A stretch of DNA of 64,000 nucleotides from Flavobacterium paronense (GTDB lineage Bacteria > Bacteroidota > Bacteroidia > Flavobacteriales > Flavobacteriaceae): positions 1,612,001 to 1,676,000 of the forward strand of contig NZ_JAUFQN010000019.1 of the NCBI RefSeq assembly GCF_030409795.1, written 5' to 3'. This document shows, piece after piece, positions 41,967-50,159 of this stretch; within the stretch, counting starts at the first letter, position 1; the number at the start of each line of letters is the position of its first letter. The notes under the pieces are model-generated. The model made no database searches. It was not told where the DNA came from and was given only the letters and a program-made list of their open reading frames with translations. Made by a program: the position numbers and the translations under genes.

Positions 41967-42734
41967 ATGGGTAAAATCATTGCTATTGCCAATCAAAAAG
42001 GTGGTGTTGGTAAAACAACAACTTCTGTAAATCTTGCTGCATCACTGGGAGTTTTAGAAAAAAAAGTGCTTTTAATAGATGCCGACCCACAAGCCAACGC
42101 CAGTTCGGGTTTAGGTATTGATGTCGAAAATGTAACTATTGGCACCTATCAAATTCTTGAACACAGCAATATACCGGAAGAAGCTATTATACCATGCAGC
42201 GCTCCAAATGTTTGGGTAATTCCTTCGCATATTGATTTGGTTGCCATTGAAATTGAATTGGTTGACAAAGAAAACCGTGAATACATGCTTAAACAAGCAT
42301 TGGAAAGTATTAAAGACGAATACGATTATATTTTAATTGATTGCGCACCATCTTTAGGTTTGCTAACATTAAATGCATTAACAGCTGCTGATAGTGTGGT
42401 TATCCCAATTCAGTGTGAATATTTTGCTCTGGAAGGTTTGGGGAAATTATTAAACACAATTAAAAGTGTTCAAAAAATACACAACGCTAATTTGGATATC
42501 GAAGGCCTTTTATTAACCATGTTTGACTCTCGTTTACGATTGTCCAATCAGGTGGTTGAAGAAGTGCAAAAACATTTTAGTGATATGGTTTTCAAAACTA
42601 TTATTCAACGAAATGTGAAATTAAGCGAAGCACCAAGTTTTGGTGAAAGTATTATTAACTTTGATGCTACAAGCAGAGGTGCAACAAATTACTTAAGTTT
42701 AGCCCAAGAAATTATCAAGAAAAACAGCAATTAA
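41967..42734 (+). CDS. parA: ParA/Soj chromosome partition ATPase
   Basis: The 255-residue ATPase has the deviant Walker A KGGVGKTTTSVNLAASLG near the N-terminus, DADPQANASSG and the Walker B IDCAPSLGLLTLNA. It is the short chromosomal type without an N-terminal HTH, and segregates the origin region together with ParB. parB starts 3 nt downstream. I looked for a parS-like palindrome near the pair and did not find one. Confidence 0.96.
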   Translation: MGKIIAIANQKGGVGKTTTSVNLAASLGVLEKKVLLIDADPQANASSGLGIDVENVTIGTYQILEHSNIPEEAIIPCSAPNVWVIPSHIDLVAIEIELVDKENREYMLKQALESIKDEYDYILIDCAPSLGLLTLNALTAADSVVIPIQCEYFALEGLGKLLNTIKSVQKIHNANLDIEGLLLTMFDSRLRLSNQVVEEVQKHFSDMVFKTIIQRNVKLSEAPSFGESIINFDATSRGATNYLSLAQEIIKKNSN

Positions 42735-42737
42735 GCC

Positions 42738-43637
42738 ATGGCAAAAGCTATAAAAAAACAAGCATTAGGAAGAGGATTATCAGCATTGTTGAAAGATCCT
42801 GACAATGATATTAAGTCCATTGGTGATAAAAATGCCGAAAAAGTTGTGGGCAATATCATCGAATTAGATATCGAGTCAATTGCTATAAATCCATTTCAAC
42901 CGAGAAGTAATTTTAATGAAGATTCGCTTCAGGAATTAGCCTCTTCTATCAAAGAATTAGGTTTGATTCAACCTATTACCGTTCGAAAATTAGACTTTAA
43001 TAAATACCAATTAATTTCTGGTGAGCGCCGTTTACGTGCTTGCAAAATAGTAGGCTTAACTACTGTTCCTGCATACATCCGGATTGCCAATGACAATGAG
43101 TCGTTATTAATGGCTTTGGTAGAAAATATTCAACGTCACGATTTAGACCCAATTGAGATTGCGCTTTCGTATCAAAGATTAATTGACGAAATCCAATTAA
43201 CTCAAGAACAAATGAGCGAACGTGTTGGGAAAAAACGCTCTACAATTGCTAACTACTTGCGATTATTAAAGTTAGATCCAATTATCCAAACAGGAATTAG
43301 AGATGGATTTATCAGTATGGGACACGGTCGTGCGATTATCAACATCGAAAATCAAGATGTTCAAACCGATATTTATCAAAAAATTGTAAGCCAAAACCTT
43401 TCGGTTCGTGAGACAGAAGCCTTGGTGAAAAATTATCAGGAGAGCATCAAACCAGCATCACCAAAAGCAAAAAAAACAGCATCTTTCAAAGTTGAAGATG
43501 AACAGAAAAAAGCATTTGTAAATTTCTTTGGTTCAAAAATAGACGTTAAAATTGCGGGTAACGGGAAAGGAAAAATTACAATTCCATTTCACTCTGAAGA
43601 AGATTTTAATCGCATTATCAAACTAATAAAAGGGTAG
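42738..43637 (+). CDS. parB: ParB/Spo0J partition protein
   Basis: The 299-residue protein has the N-terminal GRGLSALL ParA-interacting motif, the CTP-binding ParB/Srx domain (ISGERRLRACKIVGL, ENIQRHDLDPIEIA), an HTH (TQEQMSERVGKKRSTIANYL) and a C-terminal dimerisation region. It binds parS and slides as a CTP clamp. It overlaps the DUF5683 gene by one nucleotide. Confidence 0.96.
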   Translation: MAKAIKKQALGRGLSALLKDPDNDIKSIGDKNAEKVVGNIIELDIESIAINPFQPRSNFNEDSLQELASSIKELGLIQPITVRKLDFNKYQLISGERRLRACKIVGLTTVPAYIRIANDNESLLMALVENIQRHDLDPIEIALSYQRLIDEIQLTQEQMSERVGKKRSTIANYLRLLKLDPIIQTGIRDGFISMGHGRAIINIENQDVQTDIYQKIVSQNLSVRETEALVKNYQESIKPASPKAKKTASFKVEDEQKKAFVNFFGSKIDVKIAGNGKGKITIPFHSEEDFNRIIKLIKG

Positions 43638-44191
43638 TGAATAAGATTTTCTATATAGCAATACTCTTTTTTCTTTTTGGATATCAAGCTGTTTTTTCAC
43701 AGGAAATTGGTCAAGCTATAAAAGCAAAAGACACTTTAAAATCAAAAGAAATTGACCCACTTCGACCAACAAAAGCTGCATTTTATTCTGCAATTGTACC
43801 AGGTTTAGGGCAAGCCTACAATAAAAAATACTGGAAAATTCCCATTGTATATGGTGCAATCGGTACAAGTCTTTATTTTTATATCAGTAACAATAAAAAA
43901 TACCATAGCTATCGAGATGCTTATAAATTAAGATTGCTTGGCCTTCCTGATGAGTATGATTATCTTGATAATTCAAGGTTAATTGCTGCTCAACGATTTT
44001 ACCAACGTAATAGAGATTTATCATTATTAGTTTCAGTTGGCTTTTATATTTTAAATATTGTTGATGCCAATGTTGATGCACATTTGATACAGTTTAACGT
44101 CAGCGATAAATTATCGTTTCAACCTGCAGTTTATCAAAATGAAATTGATTACAAACCCAATTTAGGTCTAACTTTTAATTATAAATTCTAA
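43637..44191 (+). CDS. DUF5683 membrane protein
   Basis: The 184-residue protein starts with a signal-like segment (FYIAILFFLFGYQAVFSQ). The DUF5683 core reads KAAFYSAIVPGLGQAYNKKY, then WKIPIVYGAIGTSLYFYI, followed by hydrophobic LLVSVGFYILNIVDANVDAH. It is probably an envelope protein of unknown role. The GTG at 43637 shares its first base with the parB stop codon, and its end directly abuts dapB, so it belongs to the parAB-dapB operon, as in other flavobacteria. Confidence 0.82.
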   Translation: MNKIFYIAILFFLFGYQAVFSQEIGQAIKAKDTLKSKEIDPLRPTKAAFYSAIVPGLGQAYNKKYWKIPIVYGAIGTSLYFYISNNKKYHSYRDAYKLRLLGLPDEYDYLDNSRLIAAQRFYQRNRDLSLLVSVGFYILNIVDANVDAHLIQFNVSDKLSFQPAVYQNEIDYKPNLGLTFNYKF

Positions 44192-44896
44192 ATGAAAATA
44201 GCCTTATTAGGATATGGTAAAATGGGCAAAGTAATCGAAAGAATTGCTCTGGAAAGAGGTCATGAAGTTGTGTTGAAAAAAGACGAATTCAATACTTTTG
44301 ATGGTATAGAAAATGCGGATGTTGCCATTGATTTTAGCGCACCAAGTATTGCTGTTGAAAACATATCTACAGCTATCAACCAAGGCATACCGGTAATATC
44401 GGGAACTACAGGTTGGCTCGAAAATTACCATAAAATAGAAAGACTTTGTAACGAAAAAAATGCTGCTTTTCTTTATGGTTCCAATTTTAGTTTGGGAGTA
44501 AATTTATTCTTTGAATTGAATGATTATCTGGCAAAGATGATGGCAAAATTCAAAGACTACAAAGTTTCAATGGAAGAAATTCATCACACTCAAAAACTTG
44601 ACAAACCAAGTGGAACTGCTATTTCATTAGCAAATGCTATTATAAATCATACCGAAAAAAACAATTGGGCTATAGAAAACCCAAAAGAAGATGACGTTTT
44701 TATTGATGTAAAACGAATCGACGATGTTCCCGGTACACACAGTGTTTTTTATAATTCTGAAGTAGATTTAATCGAAATAAAACATATAGCTCACAATCGA
44801 GAAGGTTTTGCACTTGGTGCTGTGATTGCTGCCGAATGGATAATCGGCAAAAAAGGTGTTTTCTCGATGAAAGATGTATTAGATTTACATAAATAA
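44192..44896 (+). CDS. dapB: 4-hydroxy-tetrahydrodipicolinate reductase
   Basis: The 234-residue enzyme carries the NAD(P)H site LLGYGKMGKVIE, SGTTGW and the catalytic/substrate block EIHHTQKLDKPSGTA with its His and Lys. It reduces the dapA product on the way to lysine and diaminopimelate. It is shorter than E. coli DapB (273) as is usual in this phylum. It starts right after the DUF5683 stop with no gap. Confidence 0.95.
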   Translation: MKIALLGYGKMGKVIERIALERGHEVVLKKDEFNTFDGIENADVAIDFSAPSIAVENISTAINQGIPVISGTTGWLENYHKIERLCNEKNAAFLYGSNFSLGVNLFFELNDYLAKMMAKFKDYKVSMEEIHHTQKLDKPSGTAISLANAIINHTEKNNWAIENPKEDDVFIDVKRIDDVPGTHSVFYNSEVDLIEIKHIAHNREGFALGAVIAAEWIIGKKGVFSMKDVLDLHK

Positions 44897-44960
44897 ATCT
44901 TAAAATTGTAACAAATAAGATAATCTTAAAACTTATACTCAAACTTTTAAACTCAGCATT

Positions 44961-46697
44961 ATGTCATTATATCAATGGTTTATATTTTTCCTAATAGTTC
45001 AACTAGTTCATGGTTTAGGAACCTGGAAATTATACGAAAAAGCAGGTAGAAAATCTTGGGAAGCCTTTATTCCGATTTACAATTCCATCGTTTTAATGAA
45101 AATCTTAAACAGACCAACTTGGTGGACATTGCTCCTATTCATCCCAATTATCAATCTGATAATGTTTCCTGTAATTTGGGTAGAAACATTAAGAAGTTTT
45201 GGAAAAAATTCGACGGCTGATACTTGGTTAGGTATTTTCACTTGTGGACTTTACATTTATTATGTCAATTACACACAAGATGTTAAACACGTTGCAGACA
45301 GAAGTTTAGTAGCTCGCACAAAAACGGGCGACACAGTTAGTTCGTTGCTATTTGCTATAGTTGTGGCAACTTTGGTGCATACCTATGTAATGCAGCCTTA
45401 CACCATACCATCTTCATCATTAGAAAAATCATTATTGATTGGCGACTTTCTTTTTGTGAGTAAATTTCATTACGGAGCTAGAGTTCCAATGACGACAGTT
45501 GCAGCTCCAATGGTTCACGATACTTTGCCATTTATACATACAAAATCATATCTATATGATGATAATAATCCAGAATCATGGAAAAACAAGTTGCAACTTC
45601 CATATTTTAGATTTCCAGGTTTTGAAAAAATTGAAAACTCGGATATTGTAGTGTTCAATTGGCCAAGAGATACTTTATTTCATATGTACAAACCAGCCGA
45701 TAGACGCTATAGCAAACCAATTGACAAAAAAACAAATTATGTAAAACGGTGTGTTGGAATAGCTGGTGACAGTTTACAAATCAAAAATGGTGATATATTT
45801 ATAAATGGAAAACTTTTAGTTCTTCCTGAAAGAGCTAGACCTCAATTCTGTTATGATGTTAAACTTAAAAATGGTGCTGACGAAACATATTTACAACAAA
45901 ATGAAATAAAAGAATACAACTATGTCTTCAAAATGGAGCGTAAGCTTTGGGATAATAATATCGTTAGACAATTTTTAAATGATGAAAGAATCAGAGTTAC
46001 ACAATTAGCTAAAGATTCTGTAAACGCTTACTTTAATGCACAAGGAGTTACTGCTGATATTTACAAAAAATTAAATTTAGGAATAGGCTATTATCAAGCA
46101 AATTTAACAGCACAAAAAGCTGATTTGTTGAAGAATGATCCAAATGTTGAATCTGTAAAACGATTTATTAAAACTGGCGTTGAAGATGGTATTTATCCTG
46201 ATGCACAAGATGGAAAACCAACAACTTTAAACAATTGGAACAGTGATAATTTTGGCCCAATATATATTCCAAAAGCCGGTGCAACAGTTAAGTTAGATTT
46301 AAAATCGCTTCCATTTTATAAAATCATCATTTCAGAATATGAGAAAAATAAATTGAAAGTAATTGGCAACGATATTTATATAAATGATAAAAAAGCAACA
46401 ACCTATACGTTCAAACAAAACTACTATTGGATGATGGGAGATAACAGAAACAACTCTTTAGACGCTAGATATTTTGGTTATACACCAGAAGATCACATCG
46501 TAGGAAAACCAGTTTTCATATGGATGAGTTGGGACACTAATGGAAAAGGGCTTAACAAAATCCGTTGGGAAAGATTATTCACAACCGTGAGTGGCGATGG
46601 ACAACCACAATCCTATTTCAAATATTTCCTTGGCTTGTTAGCCTTGTATTTTGTAGGCGATTATTTTTGGAAGAAAAGAAAAGCGAATAAAGCTTAA
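44961..46697 (+). CDS. lepB: Signal peptidase I, long form with N-terminal DUF5684-like region
   Basis: The 578-residue protein has membrane helices at about 3-20, 53-75 and 87-104 (a DUF5684-like domain), then the peptidase domain after the helix at about 126-144. Catalytic Ser153 lies in IPSSSLEKSL and the general base Lys262 in YVKRCVG; GDNRNNSLDARYFG is box E. The usual Met after the catalytic Ser is Leu154. About 150 extra residues (roughly 290-440) interrupt the catalytic domain. It cleaves signal peptides at the outer face of the inner membrane. Confidence 0.92.
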   Translation: MSLYQWFIFFLIVQLVHGLGTWKLYEKAGRKSWEAFIPIYNSIVLMKILNRPTWWTLLLFIPIINLIMFPVIWVETLRSFGKNSTADTWLGIFTCGLYIYYVNYTQDVKHVADRSLVARTKTGDTVSSLLFAIVVATLVHTYVMQPYTIPSSSLEKSLLIGDFLFVSKFHYGARVPMTTVAAPMVHDTLPFIHTKSYLYDDNNPESWKNKLQLPYFRFPGFEKIENSDIVVFNWPRDTLFHMYKPADRRYSKPIDKKTNYVKRCVGIAGDSLQIKNGDIFINGKLLVLPERARPQFCYDVKLKNGADETYLQQNEIKEYNYVFKMERKLWDNNIVRQFLNDERIRVTQLAKDSVNAYFNAQGVTADIYKKLNLGIGYYQANLTAQKADLLKNDPNVESVKRFIKTGVEDGIYPDAQDGKPTTLNNWNSDNFGPIYIPKAGATVKLDLKSLPFYKIIISEYEKNKLKVIGNDIYINDKKATTYTFKQNYYWMMGDNRNNSLDARYFGYTPEDHIVGKPVFIWMSWDTNGKGLNKIRWERLFTTVSGDGQPQSYFKYFLGLLALYFVGDYFWKKRKANKA

Positions 46698-46699
46698 TT

Positions 46700-46764
46700 G
46701 TTATAAGTTGTGAGTTGTAGGTTATAGGTCAAAAACTTACAACTTACAACATAGAACTTACAAC
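46700..46764. repeat. Two-armed heptamer array between lepB and the WbqC gene
   Basis: Left arm 46700-46729 has GTTATAA and GTTGTAG-like words; right arm 46735-46764 has CTTACAA-like words, roughly the reverse complement. Each word is 7 bp. The two arms could fold into a long imperfect hairpin. Confidence 0.8.
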
Positions 46765-46769
46765 AAAAA

Positions 46770-47384
46770 ATGAACAACATCATAATCCATCCTTCTTATT
46801 TCCCTTCAATCAGTCATTTTGTGGCGATTGCTAATGCAGATATTGTGACGTTTGAAACGGAAGATAATTTTCAGAAGCAAACGAACCGAAACCGTATGTT
46901 TATTTACAGTCCAAATGGAATTCAGCTTTTAAATGTTCCAATCAAACACAGCAAAGAAAAACACCAACGCATTAAGGAAGTAAAAATTGAAAATGATTTT
47001 GATTGGCAAAAACAACACTTCAAATCACTAGAAGCTGCTTATAGAACTTCTCCATTTTTTGAGTATTTTGAAGATGATATTTTACCGATTTTCCAAAAGA
47101 AACATACCTTTTTAATGGACTTAAATCTAGAAACAATGGCAATTGTGTTAAAATGTTTGCGTTTGGAATTTGATTACAATGAAACTGCCGAATATTTCCA
47201 TGATATCAATGACAAAACCGATTTAAGAAATCTAATAAATGGTAAAAAAGACACTTCCCTTTTTGAACCTTACACTCAGGTTTTTGGGAATAAACATGGT
47301 TATTTAAATAATCTTTCTATTTTAGATTTACTTTTCAATGAAGGAAGATATGCATTGGATTATCTGAAGAAGCAACAGCTTTAG
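46770..47384 (+). CDS. WbqC-like family protein
   Basis: This 204-residue protein matches the WbqC family: IIHPSYFPSISHFVAIANAD, then NFQKQTNRNRMFIYSPNGIQ, LLNVPIKHS and FKSLEAAYRTSPFFEYFEDD. Members are linked to polysaccharide and lipopolysaccharide gene sets in other bacteria, with unproven function. It follows lepB, separated by a heptamer array. It ends directly next to the end of the convergent gene at 47385, with no room for a terminator. Confidence 0.85.
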   Translation: MNNIIIHPSYFPSISHFVAIANADIVTFETEDNFQKQTNRNRMFIYSPNGIQLLNVPIKHSKEKHQRIKEVKIENDFDWQKQHFKSLEAAYRTSPFFEYFEDDILPIFQKKHTFLMDLNLETMAIVLKCLRLEFDYNETAEYFHDINDKTDLRNLINGKKDTSLFEPYTQVFGNKHGYLNNLSILDLLFNEGRYALDYLKKQQL

Positions 47385-48434
47385 TTATTCTATAAACGAA
47401 AGCCTTGTCATCACAGGAAAGTGATCGGAATTTTCAAATTGGGCAAATGTAGTAAAACTTTTTACCTTCATTTTTTTACTGGCAAAAATATAGTCAATTC
47501 GGGCAGGATAATATTTAAACTTATATGTTTGCCCAAAACCATTTCCTGCTTCTTCAAAACAATCATTCAAATCGGATTTGATACTTCTGTAAACGAACGA
47601 AAACGGACTGTTATTCATATCACCACAAATAATTACCGGATAAGCACACTCATTTTTATGCTTTACTAAAATTTCGGCTTGGTTTTCCTGTTTCTTAAAA
47701 GCATCTCGAATTCGGTTGAAAAGTTGCTGTGATTTGTTTTGATTAATTGAATCAACATGCTCAGAAATCTCATTCACATCAGGAGAAATCTTTATCGATT
47801 GTAAATGAATATTATACACTCTAATCGTGTCTTTTCCTTTTCTGATATCGGCATAAATTATATTATTTCCCGCTGTTGGAATCTTGAAATCGCCTTGGTT
47901 AAAAATTGGAAATTTGGAAAAAATAGCTTGCCCTGTTTTGATATTTTTACCTTCCATAAAAATGGCTTTGTACTTGTAAACTCTCAAATCAACTTTAGCA
48001 TTTTCTGAATATTCCTGAATGCATAATACATCCGGATTTTGCTCATTGATAAAACTCAGAATAGTGTTCCCAACGTCATCTCTATCAATCCAATCAAACA
48101 AATTGAACAAACGTACATTGTAACTCATTACAGTAAAATCTTTTTCGGATGCCTCAATATCATTGGAAGAAAACTTGTAGAACTTATTGATGAATGTAAT
48201 TCCGAGCAATAAAACCAACCCAGAAAGAATGACCTGACGCTTTAATTGCAACAGCCAATAAATAAAGAACAAAGCGTTTAAAATAAGAAACAATGGTAAA
48301 ATCAATGTCAATACTGAGAGCAGTGGAAACATCTTCGGTGCCAGAAATGGTAAAGCATAAGCAACAAATGTCAATACAGTAACGACTATATTGAATCCGA
48401 ATACTACTTTGTTAAACCACGATAATTTTTTCAT
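47385..48434 (-). CDS. Endonuclease/exonuclease/phosphatase family membrane protein
   Basis: The 349-residue protein starts with about three membrane helices (11-90) and continues with an EEP domain facing the periplasm: MSYNVRLFN, QEYSE (metal-binding Glu), GDMNNSPFSFVYR (Asp-Asn pair), DYIFAS and SDHFPV (catalytic Asp-His). Substrate could be a lipid, sugar phosphate or nucleic acid. It is last in a minus-strand run after two rhomboid genes. Confidence 0.85.
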   Translation of the reverse strand: MKKLSWFNKVVFGFNIVVTVLTFVAYALPFLAPKMFPLLSVLTLILPLFLILNALFFIYWLLQLKRQVILSGLVLLLGITFINKFYKFSSNDIEASEKDFTVMSYNVRLFNLFDWIDRDDVGNTILSFINEQNPDVLCIQEYSENAKVDLRVYKYKAIFMEGKNIKTGQAIFSKFPIFNQGDFKIPTAGNNIIYADIRKGKDTIRVYNIHLQSIKISPDVNEISEHVDSINQNKSQQLFNRIRDAFKKQENQAEILVKHKNECAYPVIICGDMNNSPFSFVYRSIKSDLNDCFEEAGNGFGQTYKFKYYPARIDYIFASKKMKVKSFTTFAQFENSDHFPVMTRLSFIE

Positions 48435-48441
48435 TTACACT

Positions 48442-49293
48442 TTATTTTCCAGCTTTAAAGAGAAACTCTTTCTCCTCTGCCGTCAGACTATCATATCCCG
48501 ATTGGCTAATTTTATCTAAAATTTCGTCTAATTGCTGTTGCGTTTTATCTTTAACAACAATTTTACTTTCTCTTTTGATTAGAGGTTTTTTGGGATTAAC
48601 ATGCACTTTTTTGAAAGGTGTTGATTGCTTTTTACTAAACAAATTCAATAGTGAATCGACAATCTTGCTCAAATCGGTTCCGTTTTGCAACAGTTTAATG
48701 TAAATATAACCAAAAACTGCTCCACTCAAATGCGCAATATGTCCCCCTGTATTATCCATCTGAATTTGCAGTAAATCCAATAAAAGTAGTACAGCTGTAA
48801 TGTGCCAAAGTTTTACATTTCCAATTAATAGCAATCGGATTTCCATTAATGGCTGATACGTTGTTGTTGCCACTAATAAAGCCATTATCGCTGCTGAAGC
48901 ACCAACCATACTTGAAGTTTGATGCAGAAAATAAAAACTCAATACAAAAGCCAATCCTGAAAAAATGGCACTCAAAATATATAATCCTAAATATTGCTTT
49001 TGCGTAAAAAAGGTTAGAAACAATCGGCTGGAAAAATTCAAAACCATCATATTAAAAAACAAATGCAAAAATCCATAATGGAAAAAAGCATAAGTCAATA
49101 AGGTCCATGGTTTGGTTAAAACAGTTGTTGGTTCGGAAGAAATAGCAACCCAATTGGGAAAATCAAAAGCACCCGACTTAAATTGGTAGAAAAAAATAAT
49201 CGACAATAGGAAAAAACCAACATTCCAATAAATCATCTTATTAGCAATGCCACCTACTCGATACTGAAATTTTAAATCTTCAATTATACTCAT
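48442..49293 (-). CDS. Rhomboid family intramembrane serine protease
   Basis: The 283-residue protein has six hydrophobic segments. The catalytic Ser133 is in GASAAI (the second Gly of GxSG is Ala), and the His188 partner in GGHIAHLSGAVFGY. HYGFLHLFFNMMVL is the rhomboid HxxxN block. A cytoplasmic C-terminal tail (200-283) is rich in Lys and ends in helices. It cleaves membrane proteins within the bilayer; targets unknown. It lies 53 nt downstream of another rhomboid gene with a heptamer array between them. Confidence 0.88.
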   Translation of the reverse strand: MSIIEDLKFQYRVGGIANKMIYWNVGFFLLSIIFFYQFKSGAFDFPNWVAISSEPTTVLTKPWTLLTYAFFHYGFLHLFFNMMVLNFSSRLFLTFFTQKQYLGLYILSAIFSGLAFVLSFYFLHQTSSMVGASAAIMALLVATTTYQPLMEIRLLLIGNVKLWHITAVLLLLDLLQIQMDNTGGHIAHLSGAVFGYIYIKLLQNGTDLSKIVDSLLNLFSKKQSTPFKKVHVNPKKPLIKRESKIVVKDKTQQQLDEILDKISQSGYDSLTAEEKEFLFKAGK

Positions 49294-49317
49294 ATCTTTA
49301 AATATAAAGTTTCAATT

Positions 49318-49345
49318 TCTGAACACTAATTTCCGAACACTTTTT
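49318..49345. repeat. Heptamer array between the rhomboid genes
   Basis: Four period-7 words: TCTGAAC, ACTAATT, TCCGAAC, ACTTTTT. Word pattern relates to the ACTGAAC arrays at 41856 and 52027. Confidence 0.7.
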
Positions 49346-49346
49346 A

Positions 49347-50159
49347 TTAATCCCAACGATTTTTATTAAACTGATTTCGTTTCCAATACCACATCATTAA
49401 AAAACCTGTTAATGCGCCTCCAATGTGGGCAAAGTGAGCAATTCCAGTTCCGCCTGCTCCAAAAAGAGAACTTCCTTTAAATCCTAAAAATAAATCAATT
49501 GCAATTATTCCCGGTACAAAATATTTAGCTTTAATCGGAATCGGAATAAACATTATGCCTAATTCAGCTGTTGGAAACATAAAAGCAAATGCTGTAAGCA
49601 ATCCATATATAGCTCCAGAAGCACCAAGTGAAGTCGATTGGAATGTCTGAACTGCAGATGCTAAAATATTAAACTGATCTTGAGTGCATTTAGCATTGTC
49701 CAAAATGGTCTTCACTTTGCTAGCCAGCATTTGTCCCTTCTCGTCAAATATACTTCCATAGTCTGCACTTAAAAGAATATGGATTTCACTTTTCGAAAAA
49801 TTCAAACTCGAAAGTTGCTCCAAAGCATACTGTATTTGAAAATAATTTACGGCAGTGTGCAAAGCTGCAGCACCTAATCCACATGAAATATAGAAGAAGA
49901 CGAATTTTTTTGTGCCCCAAAAATGTTCTAAAGCAGAACCAAAAGATACCAAAGCAAACATATTGAAAACAATATGCATCAAATTAGGCATCGGCGCATG
50001 CATAAACATACTGGTTAAAGGTTGCCATACTCTGAAATTCGGACTCTCTGGATAATACAAGGAAAACAAAGGATAAGCTTTGGCTACAAATTGTGAACCT
50101 ATAAAAAATATAATATTGATAATCAGTAACTGCTTAACAGTATCGGTCATTCGCATCAT
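49347..50159 (-). CDS. Rhomboid family intramembrane serine protease
   Basis: The 270-residue protein has the full rhomboid motifs: HIVFNMFALVSFG (His/Asn of TM2), GASGAIYGL with catalytic Ser181, and AHFAHIGGALTGF with His245. An insert of about 65 residues (110-175) separates TM3 and TM4. The start overlaps the mutL stop in an ATGA arrangement. The second rhomboid gene follows 53 nt downstream, so mutL and both rhomboids are likely cotranscribed. Confidence 0.92.
   Translation of the reverse strand: MMRMTDTVKQLLIINIIFFIGSQFVAKAYPLFSLYYPESPNFRVWQPLTSMFMHAPMPNLMHIVFNMFALVSFGSALEHFWGTKKFVFFYISCGLGAAALHTAVNYFQIQYALEQLSSLNFSKSEIHILLSADYGSIFDEKGQMLASKVKTILDNAKCTQDQFNILASAVQTFQSTSLGASGAIYGLLTAFAFMFPTAELGIMFIPIPIKAKYFVPGIIAIDLFLGFKGSSLFGAGGTGIAHFAHIGGALTGFLMMWYWKRNQFNKNRWD

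Noticed and set aside
41900..44000. A parS site near parAB
   Set aside because: I looked for a GTTTCACGTGAAAC-like palindrome in and around the two genes and found none; the chromosomal site is probably elsewhere.
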